Shown piece after piece: positions 1 through 5,594 of a stretch of 6,488 bases of DNA. The translations under genes were made by a program, and so were the position numbers. The DNA is from a bacterium UBA6154. Lineage in GTDB: Bacteria; Actinomycetota; Actinomycetes; S36-B12. Where the stretch lies: contig DIUQ01000037.1 of the NCBI GenBank assembly GCA_002422375.1, positions 1-6,488 of the forward strand, given 5' to 3'. The notes beneath the pieces are model-generated. The model ran no database searches. It was not told the DNA's origin and saw only the letters and a program-made list of their open reading frames with translations. Each line of letters begins with the position of its first letter. Position 1 is the first letter of the stretch.

Positions 1-32
1 TATCCACCCAGGCCCACAGTTTTATCTGCCTA

Positions 33-45
33 CGTAGAATCTACG
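33..45. repeat. 13-bp palindrome over the aldehyde dehydrogenase stop codon
   Basis: CGTAGA-A-TCTACG is symmetric except for the central base and includes the gene's TAG stop (41-43). As RNA it could form only a 5-bp stem with a 3-nt loop and has no following U-run on the minus strand, so it is not a convincing terminator. Positions 1-40 otherwise hold nothing I can assign. Confidence 0.35.
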
Positions 46-1483
46 ACTCAATATTGGCCATGACATGCTTGATGCGCGTGTAGTCCTCGAACCCATACAT
101 GGACAGATCCTTGCCATATCCCGAATGCTTGAAACCACCATGGGGCATTTCCGCCACCAGTGGAATGTGGGTGTTAATCCACACACACCCGAAATCAAGT
201 CCTTTTGCCATCCGCATTGCTCGACCAAAGTCTTTTGTCCAGACTGACGATGCTAAGCCGTAATTCACGCCATTGGCATAAGACAAGGCCTGTGCTTCGT
301 CGTCGAACTTTTGAATCGTGATCACTGGACCGAATATTTCGTTCTGAATCATTTCGTCTTCCTGGTGAAGCCCGGCGACGACGGTTGGAGAAATGAAGAA
401 GCCTCGATCACCCTGGCGAGAACCGCCAGCAACCACCTGCGCATGCTTCGGTGCACGTTCCAGAAATCCTAAAACTCGGTCCATTTGGTGCACGTTATTT
501 ACTGGAGGGACAAGACCCTCGCCACCTGGACCCTCCTCAAATGTCGTTGCTGTCCCAACGGCCTGCTCAGCCATGGCGGCAACAAAGTCATCGTAAATCC
601 GAGGAGCTACCAGCATCCGAGTTGCCGCAGTACAGTCCTGGCCAGCGTTGAAGAAACCTGCAACCGCTAACCACTCTGCAGCTGCCTCGATGTCTGCATC
701 GTCAAAAACAACAACCGGAGCCTTCCCACCAAGTTCCAAATGCACTCGTTTTACGTCCAGCGCCGCGGAAGTTGCGACCTGCATCCCCGCTCGAACCGAG
801 CCTGTTATGGAAACCATCTGCGGGATCTTGTGCTCCACTAATTCCCGCCCTGTATCGCGGTCGCCACACACGACATTGAGCACACCATCAGGCAATGCAC
901 CCGATTGGGCAATCAATTCGGCCATTTTCAGAGTTGAAGCCGGTGTTGTGTCACTGGGCTTGAGGACAACAGTGTTCCCTGCAGCTATGGCAGGGATGTA
1001 TTTCCAAACGGCCATCATCATGGGGTAATTCCATGGTGTGACTTGCCCAATGACACCTACCGGCTCACGTCGAATCATGGAGGTGAAACCTTGCATGTAT
1101 TCACCTGCCGACTTGCCCTCGAGAATGCGGGCTGCGCCGGCAAAGAACCGGATTTGGTCCACCATCGGCGGGATTTCTTCCGCCATGGTCACAGCAATCG
1201 GCTTTCCGGTGTTTTCACTCTCGACTGCAACGAGTTCCTCAGCATGATCCTCAAAAACTTGCGCGATGGCGAGTAATGCTTGCTGCCGCTCCGAGGGAGT
1301 TGTATTTTTCCAGGACTGAAATGCCGTGGCTGCGCTCTGATAGGCGTGGTCAATATCGGCAGCACCCGACAGCGGAGCGGTTGCGAATACTTCTCCCGTG
1401 GTCGGGTTAACGAGTTCGGTCACCGCACCGTCACGGGGGGCGACAAACTCACCACCAATGAAATTTTGTAGTTCTGTTGCCAT
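41..1483 (-). CDS. patD: Gamma-aminobutyraldehyde dehydrogenase (NAD(P)-dependent aldehyde dehydrogenase)
   Basis: Predicted soluble cytoplasmic enzyme that oxidises 4-aminobutanal (possibly also 5-aminopentanal or related aldehydes) to the amino acid. The 480-residue product has the full ALDH set: TPWNYP with Asn152, KPSD with Lys175, a LELGGK block with catalytic Glu250, GQDC with nucleophile Cys284, and EIFGP at 382-386. The C-terminal part (EMPHGG near 445, SGYGKD near 454, YGFEDYT near 463, KHVM near 472) closely resembles E. coli YdcW/PatD, which is why I prefer this family to generic succinate-semialdehyde or betaine-aldehyde dehydrogenases. An in-frame ATG 25 codons upstream (1556-1558) exists. 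I chose 1483 because TGGAGG lies 7 nt before it and the conserved N-terminus begins there. It is transcribed divergently from the Lrp gene, so it probably shares that regulator. The family is confident; the exact aldehyde substrate is inferred. Confidence 0.9.
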   Translation of the reverse strand: MATELQNFIGGEFVAPRDGAVTELVNPTTGEVFATAPLSGAADIDHAYQSAATAFQSWKNTTPSERQQALLAIAQVFEDHAEELVAVESENTGKPIAVTMAEEIPPMVDQIRFFAGAARILEGKSAGEYMQGFTSMIRREPVGVIGQVTPWNYPMMMAVWKYIPAIAAGNTVVLKPSDTTPASTLKMAELIAQSGALPDGVLNVVCGDRDTGRELVEHKIPQMVSITGSVRAGMQVATSAALDVKRVHLELGGKAPVVVFDDADIEAAAEWLAVAGFFNAGQDCTAATRMLVAPRIYDDFVAAMAEQAVGTATTFEEGPGGEGLVPPVNNVHQMDRVLGFLERAPKHAQVVAGGSRQGDRGFFISPTVVAGLHQEDEMIQNEIFGPVITIQKFDDEAQALSYANGVNYGLASSVWTKDFGRAMRMAKGLDFGCVWINTHIPLVAEMPHGGFKHSGYGKDLSMYGFEDYTRIKHVMANIES

Positions 1484-1490
1484 GGGGACA

Positions 1491-1496
1491 CCTCCA
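1491..1496 (-). promoter_or_regulatory. Ribosome binding site deciding the aldehyde dehydrogenase start
   Basis: On the minus strand TGGAGG is followed by a 7-nt spacer and ATG at 1483. This is the best Shine-Dalgarno match in the region and argues against the longer 505-residue reading that starts at 1558. Confidence 0.8.
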
Positions 1497-1563
1497 AATA
1501 GCCTGATTGTTATGTTGAGCCTACTCGGGAAACCATGTATTCGGTAGTAATAATTCAATATAA

Positions 1564-1578
1564 CTTCGATATTCGTAG
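1564..1578. promoter_or_regulatory. 15-bp imperfect palindrome, candidate Lrp/AsnC operator
   Basis: CTTCGA-TAT-TCGTAG is an inverted repeat with 5 of 6 arm positions matching (CTTCGA against CTACGA) around a 3-bp AT centre. Lrp/AsnC proteins typically bind roughly 15-bp imperfect palindromes with AT-rich centres, and this one sits between the divergent genes and overlaps the candidate -10 box of the regulator. Assignment to this Lrp is inference. Confidence 0.4.
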
Positions 1579-1630
1579 ATTTATCTCGTTATTTTTGCGG
1601 ATTTACTTGCCAAGCGCGGTCTCATGCCAC

Positions 1631-1634
1631 AGGA
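1631..1634 (+). promoter_or_regulatory. Ribosome binding site deciding the Lrp gene start
   Basis: AGGA lies 7 nt before the ATG at 1642. The earlier in-frame ATG at 1624 has no purine-rich element in front of it, so the shorter start is preferred. Confidence 0.6.
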
Positions 1635-1641
1635 TGGTGAC

Positions 1642-2112
1642 ATGGCCCGCCACCGAAAGTCCACCGCAGCACTTGACGATCCCTCGAGGGCGATTATCGA
1701 GCAACTGCAGCAGGATGGACGGCGACCGTATTCGACAATCGCTAAGGCTGTGGGCCTATCCGAGGCAGCTGTTCGTCAACGGGTGCAGAAGCTGCATGAC
1801 ACCGGCGTTATGCAGATTGTGGCGGTTACGGATCCAACCCAAGTTGGATTTACACGATCTGCCATGGTCGGAATTTCGATTACAGGAGATGTGGAGGCGG
1901 TAGCCGACAAATTAGAGAAACTTCCAGAGATCGCCTACATGGTCTTGGTCGCGGGAAAATACGACATTCTGGCTGAATGCGTCACCGAAGATGACGATCA
2001 CCTGCTTGATGTGGTTAACCGCCAGATTCGCACCACTCCGGGAGTGCTTGACACCGAAACCTTCATGTATCTGAAATTACGCAAACAAACCTACACTTGG
2101 GGAACACGATGA
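1642..2112 (+). CDS. Lrp/AsnC-family transcriptional regulator
   Basis: DNA-binding regulator of 156 residues, the normal length for the family. Residues about 11-63 form the winged helix-turn-helix (LDDPSRAIIEQLQQDGR, then STIAKAVGLSEAAVRQRVQKL with the recognition helix near 39-51). Residues about 69-148 form the RAM/AsnC ligand-binding domain, with the family's G-K-Y-D segment at 105-108 and the closing ETFMYLKL strand. Such proteins assemble as dimers or higher oligomers and respond to an amino acid or other small amine. Here a pathway compound such as GABA, an omega-amino acid or a diamine is plausible but unproven. The gene is first in the plus-strand operon, is divergent from the aldehyde dehydrogenase, and its stop overlaps the aminotransferase start by 4 bp (ATGA), so it probably autoregulates and controls both directions. 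A start at 1624 would add six residues. Confidence 0.88.
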   Translation: MARHRKSTAALDDPSRAIIEQLQQDGRRPYSTIAKAVGLSEAAVRQRVQKLHDTGVMQIVAVTDPTQVGFTRSAMVGISITGDVEAVADKLEKLPEIAYMVLVAGKYDILAECVTEDDDHLLDVVNRQIRTTPGVLDTETFMYLKLRKQTYTWGTR

Positions 2113-3509
2113 CAACAACACCGCAATACATCACTGAGCCAGGACATGACAACCTTGCTGACAAAGCGCGGGATCACCTGTGGATGCACTTCACGCGACA
2201 CTCGACGTATTACGACGGTGGTCATGTCCCCATCATCACCGCTGGCAAAGGTGCATACATATGGGATGACCAAGGGAACAAGTATTTCGATGGTCTCTCA
2301 GGTCTCTTCGTTGTGCAGGCAGGCCACGGCCGACAGGAGCTCGCCGAAGCCGCCGCCAAGCAGGCTGAACAGCTAGCCTTTTTCCCCATCTGGTCCTACG
2401 CCCACCCCCAAGCAGTACTTCTTGCTGAACGTTTAGCCCATATGGCTCCCGGTGATCTCAACCGAGTCTTCTTCACATCCGGTGGTGGCGAAGCAGTCGA
2501 AACGGCATGGAAGTTGGCAAAGCAGTTTTTCAAATTAACCGGCAAACCCACCAAGCACAAGGTAATTAGCCGATCCATTGCCTATCACGGCACACCACAT
2601 GGTGCGTTGAGCATTACGGGCATTCCCGTTGCCAAAATTCCATTCGAACCACTGGTACCCGGTGGTGTCAAAGTGCCTAACACAAACTTCTACCGTGCCC
2701 CAGAGGAATTCCGAGGAGATGAAAAGGCATTTGGGCTCTGGGCGGCCAATCGAATCGCAGAAGCCATTGAGTTCGAGGGCCCAGATAGTGTCGCAGCTGT
2801 TTTCGTTGAACCGGTTCAGAACTCGGGCGGGTGTTTCCCCCCTCCCCCCGGATACCTTGAACGAGTGCGTGAAATCTGCGACGAATACGACGTACTTATG
2901 GTGGCAGATGAAACCATCACGGCTTTTGGTCGCATCGGAGACTATTTCGCCATCAATCGATTTGGAGTAACCCCCGACATCATCACGTGCGCTAAAGGCA
3001 TGACCTCGGGCTACTCGCCACTCGGCGCCATGATCGCTAGTGATCGTCTTTTTGAACCCTTTAAGAAAGGTACGACCGCGTTTCTGCATGGTTACACCTG
3101 GGGAGGGCATCCGGTCTCTGCCGCCGTGGCCATGGCTAACCTCGACATTTTCGAACGTGAGGGTTTGAATCAGAATGTGGTCGAGAATGAAGGAAATTTC
3201 CGTCGCACTCTGGAGAAGCTGTATGACCTGCCAATTGTCGGCGATGTCCGCGGTGCCGGCTATTTCTATGGAATTGAATTGGTGAAAGACAAGGCCACTC
3301 GAGAAACTTTCGACGAGGCAGAGAGTGAGAGGCTCCTACGCGGTTATCTCTCCAAGGCGCTTTTTGACCATGGCCTCTACTGCCGGGCAGACGACCGAGG
3401 CGACCCGGTCATCCAACTTGCTCCCCCACTCATTATCGGTCAAACTGAGTTTGATGAGATTGAGCAGAAATTGCGTTCGGTGTTAACGGGAGCGCTCGAG
3501 ATCCTGTGA
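2109..3509 (+). CDS. Class III PLP-dependent omega-aminotransferase (probable diamine/putrescine-pyruvate type)
   Basis: Cytoplasmic pyridoxal-phosphate enzyme of 466 residues, full length for fold-type I class III aminotransferases. It probably moves the terminal amino group of a diamine or omega-amino acid to pyruvate or 2-oxoglutarate. Visible landmarks are the YFDGLSGL segment (59-66), SGGGEAVETAWKLA for phosphate binding (124-137), Tyr159-His160 in the IAYHG block for ring stacking, VFVEPVQ (231-237), Asp267 in VADETITAFGR for the pyridine nitrogen, and Lys296 in CAKGMTSGYSPLGA as the Schiff-base lysine. HGYTWGGHP (327-335) supplies the second-subunit phosphate contact. The start at 2109 is preferred over an upstream in-frame TTG (2097) because of the ATGA overlap and GGGGA at 2099-2103. 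The overall sequence resembles the SpuC-like putrescine aminotransferase group. Beta-alanine or GABA transaminase activity cannot be excluded. The neighbouring aminobutyraldehyde dehydrogenase supports a diamine substrate. Confidence 0.88.
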   Translation: MTTTPQYITEPGHDNLADKARDHLWMHFTRHSTYYDGGHVPIITAGKGAYIWDDQGNKYFDGLSGLFVVQAGHGRQELAEAAAKQAEQLAFFPIWSYAHPQAVLLAERLAHMAPGDLNRVFFTSGGGEAVETAWKLAKQFFKLTGKPTKHKVISRSIAYHGTPHGALSITGIPVAKIPFEPLVPGGVKVPNTNFYRAPEEFRGDEKAFGLWAANRIAEAIEFEGPDSVAAVFVEPVQNSGGCFPPPPGYLERVREICDEYDVLMVADETITAFGRIGDYFAINRFGVTPDIITCAKGMTSGYSPLGAMIASDRLFEPFKKGTTAFLHGYTWGGHPVSAAVAMANLDIFEREGLNQNVVENEGNFRRTLEKLYDLPIVGDVRGAGYFYGIELVKDKATRETFDEAESERLLRGYLSKALFDHGLYCRADDRGDPVIQLAPPLIIGQTEFDEIEQKLRSVLTGALEIL

Positions 3510-4180
3510 CGTCGTCTGGAGCAAGGGAATCAGATCTCACCCGCGTCCGCCGACTCCCTGAGAAAGCGCTGACAGACCGGGAAAGTCTTGATGCAGTTCT
3601 TGACGCAGGGTTTGTTGCCCACATCGGCATCATGGATTCAGACATTCCCGTGGTAATTCCAGTGGGCTATGCGCGCAAGGGAAATGAACTCCTCATTCAT
3701 GGCTCGAGTGCATCCAGGCTCTTCACTGTGTTAGCGGCAGGAAGTCAAGCCGCCGTTACAGTCACGTTGACTGATGGCATGGTGTTAGCCCGGAGCCTCT
3801 TTGAGTCAAGCATGAACTATCGATCTGCCATGTTGTTCGGAGTCTTTCGAGAAGTGACCGGCACCGAGGAAATCGAAGCGCTGAAAGCCATTACTGATCA
3901 CCTTCTTCCCGGAAGATGGGACCACGCCCGGCAACCGACCACGCAGGAATTAAAAGCAACCCGAACGTTGGCCATGGAAATAGACCGGTGGTCGGTGAAA
4001 GTGGGAGCCGGGGACCCTGATGACAATCCGGACGACCTCTCCACCGAGTCGGGGAGCGCACTCTGGGCTGGGGTTGTTCCCTTGGTGAGCACATGGGGAA
4101 CTCCCATCCCAGACCCCCGGGTACCCGCGGGAGCAGAAGTCCCTGAATACATCACGTCGTGGAAACCGCCTTACTCATGA
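3506..4180 (+). CDS. Pyridoxamine 5'-phosphate oxidase-like FMN-binding split-barrel protein
   Basis: Product of 224 residues resembling the 'Pyridox_ox_2' branch of the PPOX fold (flavin-nucleotide-binding or NimA-like proteins), not the true PdxH. Visible family features are FVAHIGI (36-42), a VVIPVGYARKG strand pair (49-59), LLIHGSSASR (62-71), TVTLTDGMVLARS (85-97), the strongly conserved SMNYRSAMLFG block (102-112), LPGRWDHAR (134-142), an ID-x-WSVK strand (159-165) and WAGVVPL near the end (187-193). These segments normally form a dimeric FMN or other flavin/haem site. No signal peptide or membrane segment is seen. The GTG start overlaps the aminotransferase stop (GTGA) and its stop overlaps the next start (ATGA), so it is embedded in the operon. 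No clear Shine-Dalgarno is visible, consistent with translational coupling. The biochemical role is unknown: PLP/PMP recycling, flavin-dependent reduction and redox protection are all possible. Confidence 0.8.
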   Translation: MTSSGARESDLTRVRRLPEKALTDRESLDAVLDAGFVAHIGIMDSDIPVVIPVGYARKGNELLIHGSSASRLFTVLAAGSQAAVTVTLTDGMVLARSLFESSMNYRSAMLFGVFREVTGTEEIEALKAITDHLLPGRWDHARQPTTQELKATRTLAMEIDRWSVKVGAGDPDDNPDDLSTESGSALWAGVVPLVSTWGTPIPDPRVPAGAEVPEYITSWKPPYS

Positions 4181-5541
4181 ACGCGTCCGTTTGGGTCGAA
4201 CAACCCACACGCCTACGTCAGCCCCTCGGTTGTCCACTCCAGCAGGACGAGTCAGCTGATGTCGCGATTGTTGGCGCTGGATTTACCGGTCTGTGGACGG
4301 CCTACTACCTCCTGGACCGCGACCCTTCACTGCGCATCACCATTCTTGATGCCCACTACCCGGGGTTCGGCGCAAGTGGTCGAAATGGTGGTTGGGTATC
4401 AGCCCTGTTCCCGGCGCAATTGGGCGCACTAGCACGCGCCAGTTCACGCGCTGACGCCATTCGGATGCATCGCACCATGGTGCATAACGTGACGGAGATC
4501 GGCCGTGTGATCGCTCACCACTCCTGGGATGTCGACTGGGCACACGGTGGAACGGTGGTCGCTGCTCGAACACCGGTGCAATGGGCACGTGCCCAAACAG
4601 AAGTGAAGGACATGGAGTCCTGGGGCCTCGGTGACGATCTGATGCTGCTCAATCGCGAGGAGACAACCCAACGCCTTCGAGCGACGGACATTCTTGGTGG
4701 AACATTTACTCCACACTGTGCCGCCATTAACCCCTATCGGCTTGTTACCCAGTTAGCAGCTTTCCTCGCAGAGCGCGGTGTTATTTTTCGGGAGGATTCA
4801 CCGGTTACCCACATGTCACCCGGCATAGTTCGAAGCGCCCGCGGAGCCGTTCGTGCACCGGTCACCGTTCGCGCCACGGAGGGGTACACAGCCTCCCTGC
4901 GTGGTGACAAGCGCCGAATAGCTCCGGTCTATTCGCTCATGCTGGCAACGGAACAGTTGCCCGTGGAAATCTTTGATGAGATCGGTTTAGCTGATCGGGA
5001 AACGTTCTCTGACTACCGAAATCTCATTATCTATGGCCAGCGGACCGCAGACAATCGCATTGCCTTTGGTGGTCGGGGCGCGCCGTACTACTACGGATCT
5101 CGCATATCACCGGCTCAGGATCAGAACCCCGCAGTGCATCGAGAACTGTGGCACGTTCTCACCGATATGTTTCCTGCGCTCCACGGTCATACCGTGACCC
5201 ACACATGGGGTGGACCACTCGGAATCGCCCGAGACTGGTGGGCCTCCTGCGGCCTTAATCAGGTCACGGGGCAAGCGTGGTCCGGTGGCTACGTGGGCGA
5301 CGGAGTTGGAACAAGCCATCTTGGTGGGCGGACACTGGCTGACCTGATCACGGGGAACCCATCGGACCTGACCACCCTCCCCTGGGTCAATCATCGTTCA
5401 CCAGACTGGGAACCAGAGCCGCTGCGCTGGCTGGGAGCCAATGCCGGATTACAGGTAATGCAGCGGGCCGACTCCTCCGAGAACCGCACGGGGCGCCCTT
5501 CCCGTGGCGCCCAATGGATGGGCCGCTTCCTCGGGCACTGA
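4177..5541 (+). CDS. FAD-dependent amine/amino-acid oxidoreductase of the DAO family (gamma-glutamylputrescine oxidase-like)
   Basis: Flavoprotein of 454 residues, the usual length for PuuB/OrdL-like DAO enzymes. Residues 28-59 hold the Rossmann element with GAGFTG (33-38) and the acidic strand end at Asp58. The GASGRNGGW signature (65-73) is typical of this group, which oxidises a primary or secondary amine and yields an aldehyde or imino acid plus peroxide or reduced acceptor. The C-terminal half has FGGRGAPYYYG (297-307), the TWGGPLGIARD strand (343-353) and the closing FAD contact GYVGDGVGTSHLGGRTLADL (371-390). The tail after 405, including WEPEPLRWLG (411-420), is a long charged extension, so truncation is unlikely. 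The start at 4177 uses an ATGA overlap. A GTG at 4159 would add six residues and has no better ribosome site. The substrate is inferred from context. No gamma-glutamylpolyamine synthetase is in view, so the glutamylated route is unproven. Confidence 0.85.
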   Translation: MNASVWVEQPTRLRQPLGCPLQQDESADVAIVGAGFTGLWTAYYLLDRDPSLRITILDAHYPGFGASGRNGGWVSALFPAQLGALARASSRADAIRMHRTMVHNVTEIGRVIAHHSWDVDWAHGGTVVAARTPVQWARAQTEVKDMESWGLGDDLMLLNREETTQRLRATDILGGTFTPHCAAINPYRLVTQLAAFLAERGVIFREDSPVTHMSPGIVRSARGAVRAPVTVRATEGYTASLRGDKRRIAPVYSLMLATEQLPVEIFDEIGLADRETFSDYRNLIIYGQRTADNRIAFGGRGAPYYYGSRISPAQDQNPAVHRELWHVLTDMFPALHGHTVTHTWGGPLGIARDWWASCGLNQVTGQAWSGGYVGDGVGTSHLGGRTLADLITGNPSDLTTLPWVNHRSPDWEPEPLRWLGANAGLQVMQRADSSENRTGRPSRGAQWMGRFLGH

Positions 5542-5546
5542 TACAT

Positions 5547-5577
5547 ATTGGATCCAATCACCAGAATTGGATCCAGG
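5547..5577. promoter_or_regulatory. Tandem palindromic operator (two TTGGATCCA sites), GntR/FadR-type
   Basis: ATTGGATCCAAT at 5547-5558 is a perfect 12-bp palindrome. A second copy, ATTGGATCCAGG at 5566-5577, matches at 10 of 12 positions and keeps the 8-bp palindromic core. Centres are 19 bp apart, close to two helical turns. Both lie in the 53-bp gap just upstream of the acyl-CoA dehydrogenase ribosome site, the expected place for a repressor. From memory, the same 12-bp word is the core operator of the GntR-family VanR repressor of Caulobacter, so a GntR/FCD regulator is the best guess. No such regulator is encoded in the window. Confidence 0.6.
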
Positions 5578-5583
5578 ACTGCT

Positions 5584-5590
5584 AAGGTGG
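5584..5590 (+). promoter_or_regulatory. Ribosome binding site of the acyl-CoA dehydrogenase gene
   Basis: AAGGTGG ends 4 nt before the ATG at 5595, or 7 nt if counted from AAGG. It supports ATG over the GTG directly preceding it in frame (5592). Confidence 0.6.
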
Positions 5591-5594
5591 TGTG

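Larger units (their letters stand above)
1484..1641. promoter_or_regulatory. Divergent promoter/control region between the aldehyde dehydrogenase and Lrp genes
   Basis: This 158-bp gap separates two divergent starts and must hold both promoters. Its centre (about 1538-1607) is clearly AT-rich compared with the flanking genes. TATTCGGTAG (1538-1547) recurs imperfectly as TATTCGTAG (1570-1578), 32 bp apart start to start, and a 15-bp palindrome overlaps the second copy. A possible plus-strand -10 box is TAGATT at 1576-1581, with a poor -35 (TTCAAT, 1554-1559, 16-nt spacer). I could not pick a convincing minus-strand promoter. The layout is typical of an Lrp/AsnC regulator controlling itself and a divergent target. 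Confidence 0.6.

Noticed and set aside
1..25. Possible GTG start of another minus-strand gene reading toward the left edge
   Set aside because: Only a few codons are visible and the nearest AGG is about 11 nt away, so it cannot be supported.
648..1028. 126-codon open frame on the plus strand opposite the aldehyde dehydrogenase
   Set aside because: It lies antisense to a well-conserved enzyme, has low-complexity Ser/Thr/Ala/Pro content, no convincing ribosome site and no recognisable domain.
2837..2849. Two C6 runs split by one T inside the aminotransferase, a possible slippage or sequencing-error site
   Set aside because: The frame continues correctly on both sides and the encoded CFPPPPGY is normal for this family, so there is no sign of a frameshift.
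2535..3110. 191-codon open frame on the minus strand opposite the aminotransferase
   Set aside because: It is fully antisense to the PLP-binding core, whose motifs are intact, and the product resembles no family. I read it as a chance frame.
5542..5594. Tandem palindromes read as a rho-independent terminator of the operon
   Set aside because: The two copies are short self-palindromes without a GC-rich stem, usable loop or following T-run, so an operator is a better reading.
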